From Arcobacter lacus (lineage in GTDB: Bacteria > Campylobacterota > Campylobacteria > Campylobacterales > Arcobacteraceae), in NCBI RefSeq assembly GCF_003063295.1, contig NZ_MUXF01000004.1, positions 42,400 to 106,399 on the forward strand: DNA of 64,000 bases, written 5' to 3'. Under the pieces are notes generated by a model. That model did not search any database and was not told the DNA's origin. It saw only the letters and a list, made by a program, of their open reading frames with translations. Shown here in pieces: positions 31,917-40,453 of the stretch; position 1 is the stretch's first letter, and each line of letters begins with the position of its first letter. A program made the translations under genes and the position numbers.

Positions 31917-32604
31917 ATGTGTAGCCATAATTCCAGCTCGAGGTGGAAGTAAACGAATTCCTAAAAAAAATATAAAAAACTTTCATGGAAAACCACTTAT
32001 TGCTTATAGTATTGAAGTTGCATTAAAATCAAAACTTTTTGATAAAGTAATAGTGTCTACTGATGATGAAGAAATTGCAAAAATTGCAAAAGAGTTTGGA
32101 GCAGAAGTTCCATTTTTACGCCCAAAAGAGTTAAGTGATGACTTTACAGGAACTGGTGCAGTTATAAATCATGCTATAAATTTTTTAAAAGAACAAGGTG
32201 AAAATATAGATTTTGTTTGCACTATTTATGCAACTGCTCCACTTTTACAAGAAAAATATTTAATAAAAGCATATGAAAAGATAAAAGACTCAAATGCAAA
32301 AAATGCTTTTTCTTGTACTTCAATGCCATTTCCAATTCAAAGAACTTTTAAAATAACATCAAATGAAAGATGTGAGATGTTTTGGCCAGAAAACTTTATG
32401 AAACGTAGCCAAGACTTAGAAGAAGCTTTCCAAGATGCAGGACAATTTTACTGGACAAATTTAAATATAAAATCAGATGAAATTATATTTAGCAAAGATA
32501 GTATTCCTATAATATTACCTAGATATTTAGTTCAAGATATAGATACTTTAGAAGATTGGCAAAGAGCTGAATTTATGTATAAGGCTATTTCGCTAATAGG
32601 ATAA
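31909..32604 (+). CDS. pseF: Nonulosonate (pseudaminic acid) cytidylyltransferase
   Basis: PseF couples the finished nine-carbon sugar to CTP, giving the CMP-sugar donor. The 231-residue protein has the CMP-sugar synthetase signature IIPARGGSKRIPKKNI near the N-terminus, then KVIVSTDDEEIAKIAKEFG, and the acceptor-site region TYATAPLL. By position after pseB-pseC it should activate the pseudaminic-acid-type product; related NeuA/LegF enzymes share the fold. It overlaps pseC by 8 bases. Confidence 0.88.
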
Positions 32605-32609
32605 AATTT

Positions 32610-33164
32610 ATGAAAAAAAGAGAATTAAAAATAACCAATTTTTTATATTTAGATGAAGAGATTTATAACAAAGTCTTAGAATATAGAAATCAAGAATTTA
32701 TTAGAAAAGTATCTATGAATCCTGATATAATAAGTATGAAAGAACATAAAAACTATTTGGAATTACTAAAAAAGAAAGATATTTATTTTGCTTTTTTAAT
32801 CACAAATAATGAAGAAGATTATGGTGTAATTAGTTTAAAAAAAATTACAGAAAATAGCTATTCGGTTGGTGATTATCTTGTAAAAGAAAAATTTAAGTTT
32901 GAAGGTGGTGGGGTTGTTAATAAATTTTGTATGATGTATCTTTGTAACAAATTAAACATAAAATATTTATCTTATGATATAAAATATTTTAATACAAGAG
33001 GATTTAGAACAGGCTCAATAGCAAAAATAAGCTCATATGAAGAAAAAGATGGTTTTTTTTCGGAGACTTCAGAAGTTTTAGATTTTTTAGATAAAAATGT
33101 ATTAAGTTCAAAGCCAAGAAAATTATTTGACAAACTTTATGAAATAAAAGAATGTCAAATATAA
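32610..33164 (+). CDS. PseH-like GNAT N-acetyltransferase (divergent)
   Basis: A 184-residue protein whose N-terminal half (VLEYRNQEF, then ISMKEHKNYLELLKK and YFAFLITNNEEDYGVISLKKI) follows the pattern of PseH, which acetylates the C4 amine of the PseC product with acetyl-CoA. The middle is less typical, with GGGVVNKFCMMYLC in place of a clear acetyl-CoA pyrophosphate loop. It is the last gene of the pseBCF unit and ends 5 bases before the convergent KAS III gene. It may use another acyl donor, given the acyl-ACP genes opposite. A run of eight T lies in its coding sequence near 33050. Confidence 0.65.
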   Translation: MKKRELKITNFLYLDEEIYNKVLEYRNQEFIRKVSMNPDIISMKEHKNYLELLKKKDIYFAFLITNNEEDYGVISLKKITENSYSVGDYLVKEKFKFEGGGVVNKFCMMYLCNKLNIKYLSYDIKYFNTRGFRTGSIAKISSYEEKDGFFSETSEVLDFLDKNVLSSKPRKLFDKLYEIKECQI

Positions 33165-33169
33165 AAATT

Positions 33170-34243
33170 TTAAAAAGTTGTTATTAACATCTCACAAAAA
33201 TCAAATTCTCCTAAATTCATAACTATTCCAGAATAAGAAAGTCCTGCTCCAAATCCAGCTAACATGCACTTATAATTATCAGTAGACAGCATTTCATCTT
33301 TTGCATTATGACAAATAGCAATAGGAATAGTTGAACTATTAGAATTTCCATAAAATGTTACTACATTACTTGGTACTTTTTCGGCTGACACATCAATTTT
33401 TTGTGCTAATTTATCTACCATAAATTTATTTGGTTGATGAAAAAAATAATAATTTAAGCTACCTTTATCTGTTTTTGCAAATTCTAGCGTTTCATATACA
33501 TACTTTGGTACATCTTGCATCACATATTGAAAAACAGCTTGTCCATCCATATGTACACAAGGTAAATAATCATATCCACCATATTTTTCACTTGCAAATT
33601 TTTTTCTTTCTTCTTCAGTAACTACTCGAAATCCCATTGAGGGAAATACTAATGCATCATATTTATTTGCATCTATAATAGAATGAAAATATATTGGAAG
33701 ATTTTTATCACAATTTTCTATAATAGTTATGCAAATTGCATCTCCAGACAAAGGATATGAACTTGTATTACTTCTATCTGGGTTCTTTGCTAAAACATCT
33801 CCAGTTATTAAAACTACTTTTTTCATATTATTATTATTTAATAACATAAATGCTTGCAGTAAACCATTTGTGAATCCTGCACATTGCTGATTTGTATCCA
33901 TACAAAAAACACTATTATCTAAATCTAACTCACTCATTATTAAATTTGAAGTTGCAGGCATTAAGAAATCAGGTGTTGTCGTCGTAACAATTAAGGCCGA
34001 AATATCATCTTTTTTTAAAATATTTTTTTCAAACATATATTTTAAACCAAATATCGCAACTTTAGAAACATATGTATCAGATTTAAAAAATCTATGTCTA
34101 TCATATCCCATAGTTTTTTGAAGTTTTCTGTTTTGTTTTTCTGACAAATTGTTATATTTCATATCATCTTCAAAATTGTATTCAGTTTCTGGAAGAAGAG
34201 ATAAAATCCCTGATATTCTTTTTCCATAAAATATAGTTTTCAT
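33170..34243 (-). CDS. KAS III (FabH)-type 3-oxoacyl-ACP synthase, copy 1
   Basis: A 357-residue thiolase-fold condensing enzyme. The FabH-type triad is visible: C121 in DTNQQCAGFTNGL, H269 in FFHQPN and N300 in YGNSNSSTIP. FabH family members join an acyl-CoA starter to malonyl-ACP or simply transfer acyl groups. It is the final gene of the minus-strand island run, 8 bases after the GNAT-like gene. It is not a close copy of the second KAS III (40434-41516), so the two probably use different acyl groups. Housekeeping fatty-acid genes are not adjacent, which favours a role in glycan acyl synthesis. Confidence 0.85.
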   Translation of the reverse strand: MKTIFYGKRISGILSLLPETEYNFEDDMKYNNLSEKQNRKLQKTMGYDRHRFFKSDTYVSKVAIFGLKYMFEKNILKKDDISALIVTTTTPDFLMPATSNLIMSELDLDNSVFCMDTNQQCAGFTNGLLQAFMLLNNNNMKKVVLITGDVLAKNPDRSNTSSYPLSGDAICITIIENCDKNLPIYFHSIIDANKYDALVFPSMGFRVVTEEERKKFASEKYGGYDYLPCVHMDGQAVFQYVMQDVPKYVYETLEFAKTDKGSLNYYFFHQPNKFMVDKLAQKIDVSAEKVPSNVVTFYGNSNSSTIPIAICHNAKDEMLSTDNYKCMLAGFGAGLSYSGIVMNLGEFDFCEMLITTF

Positions 34244-34251
34244 TTATTCAC

Positions 34252-35067
34252 CTACTTATTATATAAAAATGTTATACATCTCAATCCATCAGGCTTTGAA
34301 CCTAATTTCTGACCAATTAAGAAATTCTTATTTGTTACATCAACCCAATAATATGCTCGAATATTTTTATTATTAATATCCAAATAATCTAAATATGAAT
34401 CAATCTCATTGTAAATATCTATTGTATATTTAGGTTTTCTAAAATTCTTCATAATCCATGTCATACGAGAATATAAAGAACCAAATTTATACTCAAATAT
34501 TTGTATAAAAATAAGTTCTTCTTCTATATATTTTATTATAATACTTTTATTATCTATCAATGATATAAGTTCTTCTTCAGAAGGAATATCATCTATAATA
34601 GGGTCAAATTCTTTATTCATTGTTTCAAGTAGATTCTTGATATCTTTCTTTTCTGCTAATAAAAAATTATCTTTATCTTTATTTTTTAAATTATTTTGAC
34701 CTGATATCAGTCTTGCAAACTCACTATAATAATCAAAATTCAACTCTTTTGCAAAAGAATTAATTATTTCTAAATTTTTAGTATCTTTTGTAGTTATTTC
34801 CATTGAAATTGGGTAATTCTTCGAATATGTCATCAAAAAATCATTCGCAAGCATCATATTAGAATATTCATCAATAAAATAATAGAATTTACAAAATTTA
34901 TTCTTTTTTAAAAGTAAAAATACACAATTATTAATTTTTACAACATATGCTTCTTCATTTTTTATCCAGTTTAATACCTCATTATAATAATTAAAACTAT
35001 TTGTTAATTTCTTTCTATTTGTAATAATTTCTTTTATTTCATTTATATTAAACTCTGACATTATCAA
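34252..35067 (-). CDS. GNAT-like acyltransferase, free-standing paralogue of the MBL-fusion C-terminal half
   Basis: A 271-residue protein with no clear standalone database-style motif. It aligns by eye with residues 225-458 of the metallo-beta-lactamase fusion at 44189-45565: CKFYYFIDEYSNMMLANDFL against YKFYYFVNDYKNLNNLNDFF, then FDPIIDDIPSEEELISLI against FDPLGDYIPSNDELIELI, and a similar end (IGQKLGSKPDG against NTLLGYKIDG). A GNAT-like fold (two-domain acyltransferase) is my inference. It could transfer an acyl group from a carrier protein to an amino sugar. It lies between the FkbM gene and KAS III copy 1. Confidence 0.6.
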   Translation of the reverse strand: MIMSEFNINEIKEIITNRKKLTNSFNYYNEVLNWIKNEEAYVVKINNCVFLLLKKNKFCKFYYFIDEYSNMMLANDFLMTYSKNYPISMEITTKDTKNLEIINSFAKELNFDYYSEFARLISGQNNLKNKDKDNFLLAEKKDIKNLLETMNKEFDPIIDDIPSEEELISLIDNKSIIIKYIEEELIFIQIFEYKFGSLYSRMTWIMKNFRKPKYTIDIYNEIDSYLDYLDINNKNIRAYYWVDVTNKNFLIGQKLGSKPDGLRCITFLYNK

Positions 35068-35072
35068 CCTTC

Positions 35073-36335
35073 TTAGTTTATAGTAGCATACATTACTGTT
35101 TCTGTTCTATCAAATGCATATTGTCTTATAGATATTTTATATTCAGGTACCCACATTTTTATTAATGCTGGAATATTCCAAAGATCATCAAATTTATGAT
35201 AAATTGATATTGCTAATTTAGGTTTATATGTTTTTATTAAATCCATTGCTCCTAATAAAGCACATATTTCATAACCTTCTATGTCCATTTTTATTATAGT
35301 TGGTATATGATTGATTGTTGTTGGAATTGTTTTTACTTCTATCTTGAATTCTGTTTCAGTCGTTGTAATAGCCGTAGTTGTAGAACCTGGATTTATTATA
35401 TAAACTGTTTCATCTTTTTGTCCAACTCCACATTTAAGAGGTGTAATTTTATCTTTACAGTCTAAAGAATTTACATATTTTGTCATTCTATCAAAATTAA
35501 TTTCATCTGGTTCAAATGCATAAATATGTTTGAATTTTCCATTTGTACATTTATAAAAAGATTCAACAGTATCTCCAATATTTGCACCACAATCAATTAA
35601 AACTTCTTCATCACTTAAAGGCATCACTTCTTTATCAAAGTAATGTACTGTACTTGCATCTAATACTTCTTGAGAATATGTAACATCTGAAGTTATTTTT
35701 ACTTTTAACAAATTAAAAAATACTTTTTTAGATTTTTCATCACTCAATGAATAATAAACTGTACTAATTTTTGCTATATCCATATCAGAAAAACAAAAAT
35801 CTGTTCTCATCGTATCAAGTCGATCATAAATATCAAACTTTTTCGGAGGCATTATATTTTGCATAATTTCACCCGCTAAAGTTTGCAAATAATATAAATT
35901 TTTGAATCCTAAAGAAAAAAGTATATAAGGTTCTACAATTGGATTATCATAATTTAAGAATATCACTGTATTTTCAGGATCTTTATAAAATTCCTCTTTT
36001 GTAAGTAAAGGTATTTTGGCATTTATTTTATTTCTTTTTTTTTCATCAATTCTATAATACATATTTGCTAATTTAAAAGCTCTTTGATTTACTTCATCAT
36101 CTTCTTTTTCAAACCAATCATATTGCCCATCTACTTTTACATTATATTTTTTATTCAGATACTTTGGTAATGCTTTTGCATAATAACCAACTCCAAAAAA
36201 ATATAACTTTTTTTTTGAGCATAAATCTTTAAACCTTTGTATAGTCTCTTCAGTATATTTATTATCATAAATTTTATTTTGTATTAGAAATAAAGTACTA
36301 ATCATTTCTTCAAAATTTTTATCAGTTTTAATCAT
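35073..36335 (-). CDS. FkbM-family methyltransferase with a long N-terminal domain
   Basis: About 420 residues from the ATG at 36335, chosen because AAGGA lies 7 bases upstream. The in-frame ATG at 36374 would begin inside the preceding ACP gene. The C-terminal 175 residues form a SAM-dependent fold: VLIDCGANIGD (Asp near 248), YAFEPDEINF, and IIKMDIEGYEICALLGA, which is typical FkbM. FkbM enzymes O-methylate hydroxyls of polyketides and sugars. The N-terminal 170 or so residues include FFGVGYYAKALPKYL, a second nucleotide-binding-like fold. Two runs of nine T/A lie within it. Confidence 0.8.
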   Translation of the reverse strand: MIKTDKNFEEMISTLFLIQNKIYDNKYTEETIQRFKDLCSKKKLYFFGVGYYAKALPKYLNKKYNVKVDGQYDWFEKEDDEVNQRAFKLANMYYRIDEKKRNKINAKIPLLTKEEFYKDPENTVIFLNYDNPIVEPYILFSLGFKNLYYLQTLAGEIMQNIMPPKKFDIYDRLDTMRTDFCFSDMDIAKISTVYYSLSDEKSKKVFFNLLKVKITSDVTYSQEVLDASTVHYFDKEVMPLSDEEVLIDCGANIGDTVESFYKCTNGKFKHIYAFEPDEINFDRMTKYVNSLDCKDKITPLKCGVGQKDETVYIINPGSTTTAITTTETEFKIEVKTIPTTINHIPTIIKMDIEGYEICALLGAMDLIKTYKPKLAISIYHKFDDLWNIPALIKMWVPEYKISIRQYAFDRTETVMYATIN

Positions 36336-36357
36336 CGATTTTTCCTTAAAAATAATC

Positions 36358-36588
36358 TTATATTTTTCCACCACTTAAAATTATTAAATTCTTAATAGAA
36401 TCAATACTACAAAAGTTTTCAGGTAATATATCACTTCCATCTATTTGAATTCCAAACTTTTCTTCAATATCAGTAACTAAGTTTATTACATCAAAACTAT
36501 CAAGCATTCCAGCTTCAATAAAATTAACATCTTCAAAAAAATCATACTCAGGTCTTATATCAACCAAAATTTCTCTTATTCTTTCCAT
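36358..36588 (-). CDS. Acyl carrier protein, ACP-1 of the island
   Basis: A 76-residue acidic protein with the carrier-protein core MLDSFDVINLVTDIEEKFG; S31 is the expected phosphopantetheine attachment site. It directly follows the DltA-like ligase (10-base gap) and precedes the methyltransferase, so it is the likely acceptor for the ligase's adenylate. DltC-type aminoacyl carriers and ordinary ACPs look alike at this length. Confidence 0.85.
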   Translation of the reverse strand: MERIREILVDIRPEYDFFEDVNFIEAGMLDSFDVINLVTDIEEKFGIQIDGSDILPENFCSIDSIKNLIILSGGKI

Positions 36589-36598
36589 TTTTTTCCTT

Positions 36599-38125
36599 TT
36601 ATATAAATTGTGATTTTAACAATACTCTATCAATTTTACCATTAACATTTATTGGTAAAGAATCTTGTCTATAATATTCAGTAGGTACCATATATTTTGG
36701 TAATATATTTGTTAAATCTAACTTTATGGTCTTATTTTCTATTTCATCTAAATTAGATGTATAAATTAATGTGATTTTTCTTTTTTTATCATTATAAAAA
36801 GAAACACAATTATCAATATATTCTAAAGATAGAGCTGCATTCTCAATTTCTCCTAATTCAATTCTATATCCTAAGTGTTTTATTTGATCATCTTTTCTAC
36901 CACAAAATAATAATAATCCCTGATCATTATACATAGCTAAATCCCCAGTTCTATACATCTTTTCATCGTAATTATCATGTAAAGGGTTTTGAACAAAAAC
37001 CTCATCTGTTTTTAATCTATTATTCCAATATCCAGGAGATAAACTCGTTCCTAATACACATAACTCACCCTGAATATTTGGTTTTGTTACCAATTTATTA
37101 TCTTTATCAAATAGTAAAATTCCCGTATTTTCTATAGGATATCCCAATGGAAACTCTTCATTATCGTCAAATTCTGTATCAACTATATAATATGTACAAT
37201 CTACTGTAGTCTCTGTTGGCCCATATGCATTTGCTACAAAAGATAAATTTGGAAGATGTTTTTTCCATTGGTTATAATATTTTACAGGCATAACTTCTCC
37301 TGCAAACATAATAGACTTTAATTCTTTAAGTTCTTTACCTTCTAATGCTTTAAATAAACAAACATTTATATATGCTGAAGGAACCCAAAATATGAAATTA
37401 ATCTTTTGATTATCAATATATTCAATAAGTTTTTTAGGAAAAGCAAATAGTTGTTCCGGAATAATTACCATTGTAGAACCTTGCTTTAATGTTGTATATA
37501 AATCTTGAGTAGTGATATCAAAGTGTAATGCAGATTGATTACCAAAGATTGTATTCTGATCTATAGGCATTATTCGGCAAGCAGCTTCAATAAAATTCAC
37601 TACATTTCTATGTGAAATTGTTACTCCTTTAGGCACGCCTGTTGATCCTGAAGTAAAATATGTATATATTAAATCTGTATCAATTAATTGTTGCACATTA
37701 TTTTTTAGTGAGGCTATATCTTGATTGAAGTCAATAAAATCATAACATATAATTTTATCATTACTAATTCCTATATCAATAAGAGCACCTTGGTGTAAAC
37801 TATCTGTAATAATAAGACTTGGATTTAAAATATCTATCAAACTTTCTATTTTTTTAGCAGGAAAATTTGTGCTAGTTGGTGTATAGAAATTTCCACTATA
37901 CACCGCTCCTAACATGGAAACAATCGCTTCAATGCTTTTTGGTAAATAAATTAAAATTGGTTTATTCTTAGTAAAACCTATTCTATTTATAATCTCATTA
38001 GATACCGCTAAAGATTTATTTCTTGTCATAGAAAAAGTAATTGTTTTATCACCACTTATAAAGGCTATTTTATCTTTATACTCAATAGCACTAGATTCTA
38101 AATATTTTAAAGCCAGATTTTCCAT
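36599..38125 (-). CDS. Amino acid-type adenylation ligase (DltA-like), acyl-ACP loading enzyme
   Basis: A 508-residue adenylate-forming enzyme with all core motifs: FTSGSTGVPKG (157-167), HFDITTQDLY with D203, AYGPTETT (299-306), YRTGDLA, RKDDQIKHLGYRIELGEIE and the catalytic lysine K497 in NVNGKIDR. The Asp in the FD-type motif is what amino acid-activating A domains and D-alanine ligase DltA use to hold the substrate amino group, so an amino acid is the likely substrate (inference). It is paired with ACP-1. Small single A-domain ligases of this kind occur in C. jejuni's flagellar modification locus. Confidence 0.85.
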   Translation of the reverse strand: MENLALKYLESSAIEYKDKIAFISGDKTITFSMTRNKSLAVSNEIINRIGFTKNKPILIYLPKSIEAIVSMLGAVYSGNFYTPTSTNFPAKKIESLIDILNPSLIITDSLHQGALIDIGISNDKIICYDFIDFNQDIASLKNNVQQLIDTDLIYTYFTSGSTGVPKGVTISHRNVVNFIEAACRIMPIDQNTIFGNQSALHFDITTQDLYTTLKQGSTMVIIPEQLFAFPKKLIEYIDNQKINFIFWVPSAYINVCLFKALEGKELKELKSIMFAGEVMPVKYYNQWKKHLPNLSFVANAYGPTETTVDCTYYIVDTEFDDNEEFPLGYPIENTGILLFDKDNKLVTKPNIQGELCVLGTSLSPGYWNNRLKTDEVFVQNPLHDNYDEKMYRTGDLAMYNDQGLLLFCGRKDDQIKHLGYRIELGEIENAALSLEYIDNCVSFYNDKKRKITLIYTSNLDEIENKTIKLDLTNILPKYMVPTEYYRQDSLPINVNGKIDRVLLKSQFI

Positions 38126-38133
38126 TTCTTACC

Positions 38134-38973
38134 TTATTTTACACTATTAACATTATTATAATCATAATTTTTACCTAAATTATATTCATTATATGGTCTA
38201 GCAAGTAATATATTTATATCTCTATCAAAACACTTTTTAATTTCTTCAAATGCACTCTTTCCATTAATAATCATTAGCTCTTTTTCTCCTAAAGGCAATC
38301 TTTTAAGAATTTTTTTATTTTCTAAATTCTCTTGAAAACTAATATCAACACTTGGAATAACAGTATCATATAAAGTACACAATATATATGTTTCTTTTTT
38401 AGATATACCATTTTTAATCACATTTCCTGTAAATTCTTTGTTATATCGGTATGGTACTTTATAAATATCTTCTACATAATGCATAAAAGTAAAACACTCT
38501 GTAGGCTTTGCTCCAAAAAAAAGAAACTTATATTTGTCACTTTTAGACATAATCTCAAATGAACTTCCTTCTCCACAAGAATTTTTAGATAAATAGTTAA
38601 AATCTTCTGGTATTTCACCTATAACACATACAGACAATAAAGGATCTTCTGTTCTATAACTATTTTCTCTTGTTCTTGCATATTCATTGAGCATACCCAT
38701 ATTACTTTTTGATTCTTTTACATCAAAATCTTTTTTATTACAAAAACTAAATGTATACGTTGGAAAAATAAGTGTTCTTACTCCTAATGTATTTATTGCT
38801 TCATATAATTTAGCAACAAAATCTTTTCTTTTAAGAAGAGGTTTTCCAAAACCTATATCCGTATGCACATAAAGAATCTCAGCTTTATCGGCTTCCAATT
38901 CTTTCAGAGACGATATGACATCTTCTAGCGTATAAATTTTACCTTTTGTATCTTGAAATAATTGAGTTTTCAT
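38134..38973 (-). CDS. AAC(3)-family N-acyltransferase
   Basis: A 279-residue protein of the Antibiotic_NAT fold: LYVHTDIGFGKPLL near the N-terminus (acyl-CoA side), LGVRTLIFPTYTFSFC, and ENSYRTEDPLLSVCVIGE, which match the family's landmarks in order. Classic members acetylate the 3-amine of aminoglycosides. Here, inside a glycan locus, a role in N-acylating an amino sugar is more likely than drug resistance. Members of this fold in surface-sugar loci do that job. It abuts SDR-1 (shared base at 38973). Confidence 0.8.
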   Translation of the reverse strand: MKTQLFQDTKGKIYTLEDVISSLKELEADKAEILYVHTDIGFGKPLLKRKDFVAKLYEAINTLGVRTLIFPTYTFSFCNKKDFDVKESKSNMGMLNEYARTRENSYRTEDPLLSVCVIGEIPEDFNYLSKNSCGEGSSFEIMSKSDKYKFLFFGAKPTECFTFMHYVEDIYKVPYRYNKEFTGNVIKNGISKKETYILCTLYDTVIPSVDISFQENLENKKILKRLPLGEKELMIINGKSAFEEIKKCFDRDINILLARPYNEYNLGKNYDYNNVNSVK

Positions 38974-39722
38974 TAAAAATATCCTCCATCTATATGATAA
39001 CTTTCACCTATTATATATTTTGCACTTTCACTCATAAGAAACAAAACCATATTCGAAACTTCTTGTGTGCTCAGTGTTTTATAAACTGTATTATAATCTT
39101 CAGCTACACTTTCATTTCCTAACATTCTAAATATTTCAGTGTTCTCTACCATTTCAGTTAAAACACCTCCAACTAAAACACTATTTATTCTAATATTTCT
39201 TTTAAAGAGTTCTTGAGACAATACCTTTGACATTGAATCAGAAGCAGCTTTACTAGCTACATAAAGTGTTTGAGCTTTTTTAGGTAATTTTGTTAATATT
39301 GAAGATATAAAAACTATAGAAGAATAGTCATTAGAAATATTTTTTTTTGAGAAATGTTTTATAATTTCTAAATAAGAATAAGTATTTATATCCATTGATT
39401 CGTTAAACTTATCATGAGTTATTATTTTAAGTGGATATACAGAAGGTACTCCTGCAGAATGAATAAACCCATCAAGTTTAATATTATCATATTCAATAAA
39501 TGACTCAACAATATCTTTTATTCCTTCAATTTGTTTGAGATCATAAACAAAATATTTATGTCCGATACCTTCTAACATAGATAATGATTTTTTTAGTTTT
39601 TCTTCATTTCTCCCCAATAAAACAACTTTTGCACCAAGCTTTGCCAACTGTATTGATATTTCTCTTCCAATTCCTGAACTAGCACCAGTAACTAGTATCT
39701 TTTTACCTTGAAAAGTAATCAT
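38973..39722 (-). CDS. Short-chain dehydrogenase/reductase, SDR-1 of the island
   Basis: A 249-residue classical SDR: cofactor motif GASSGIG, IHSAG, serine at VFISSI, and the YVASKAA catalytic Tyr/Lys pair; the end (IIGESYHIDGGYF) is FabG-like. Such enzymes reduce 3-oxoacyl-ACP or oxidise/reduce sugars. Next to KAS III and ACP genes a 3-oxoacyl-ACP reductase role is plausible. A run of nine A/T lies in the coding region near 39340. Its start overlaps SDR-2 by 4 bases. Confidence 0.8.
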   Translation of the reverse strand: MITFQGKKILVTGASSGIGREISIQLAKLGAKVVLLGRNEEKLKKSLSMLEGIGHKYFVYDLKQIEGIKDIVESFIEYDNIKLDGFIHSAGVPSVYPLKIITHDKFNESMDINTYSYLEIIKHFSKKNISNDYSSIVFISSILTKLPKKAQTLYVASKAASDSMSKVLSQELFKRNIRINSVLVGGVLTEMVENTEIFRMLGNESVAEDYNTVYKTLSTQEVSNMVLFLMSESAKYIIGESYHIDGGYF

Positions 39723-40453
39723 GATAAATATCCTTTTACGTCAAAACATCTACCATAAACACCGCTTGAATAATCACTAATTAAAAAAGCAACTTGTTCA
39801 GCAAGAATATTTGGATCAATCAATCCTATTTTCATTTTTTCTATAATATTCTTAATTGAAACAGGAAGAAGTTCTATATTTGTATCTTCTCCTTGGATAA
39901 TAGCAGGACGAATTGCATTAACTCTTATGTTTTTTGAATATAATTCTTTACTCATAACTACAACACTACTATCAATTGCACTTTTACTTGCAGAATAAGC
40001 AAGTTGCCCTTTATCACCATTTATTGAAGAGTATGAAGACATAACTACAATACTTCCACCATTAGATACCCTTTTATCAGCATAAAGCCTAACTGCTTCT
40101 ACAAATGCATAATAGTTTATAAGCATAGTTTCATGAAGAAAATCACTTTTTGTACTTTTAATAGGTCTAATTGGCATAATACCAGCACAATATACCATAC
40201 CTGTAAGTTTTTCATTATCAAAATTCACAGCTAAATTCATAAGCTCATCAATTTTATCTAGATTACAAAGATCAAATGATATGGAATAATGACCTGTTCC
40301 TATAAGTTGAGAAAAAGTATTTTCAAGTTTTATTTTATTTCTTCCTTGAATAACTACTTTTGCCCCCAACTGGCTAAGTTTAATAGCTACACTTCTACCT
40401 ACCGAACCGCTTGCCCCAAGAACTAAAATCTTTTTATTCTTTAAACTTATCAT
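39719..40453 (-). CDS. Short-chain dehydrogenase/reductase, SDR-2 of the island
   Basis: A 244-residue SDR with a slightly altered cofactor motif (GASGSVG), CAGIMPI, serine at VVMSSY and the AYSASKSA catalytic pair. It is clearly related to SDR-1 and probably arose by tandem duplication. It overlaps the KAS III-2 gene by 20 bases, so translation is likely coupled. The pairing with a condensing enzyme suggests reduction of its 3-oxoacyl product; a sugar oxidoreductase role is the alternative. Confidence 0.78.
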   Translation of the reverse strand: MISLKNKKILVLGASGSVGRSVAIKLSQLGAKVVIQGRNKIKLENTFSQLIGTGHYSISFDLCNLDKIDELMNLAVNFDNEKLTGMVYCAGIMPIRPIKSTKSDFLHETMLINYYAFVEAVRLYADKRVSNGGSIVVMSSYSSINGDKGQLAYSASKSAIDSSVVVMSKELYSKNIRVNAIRPAIIQGEDTNIELLPVSIKNIIEKMKIGLIDPNILAEQVAFLISDYSSGVYGRCFDVKGYLS

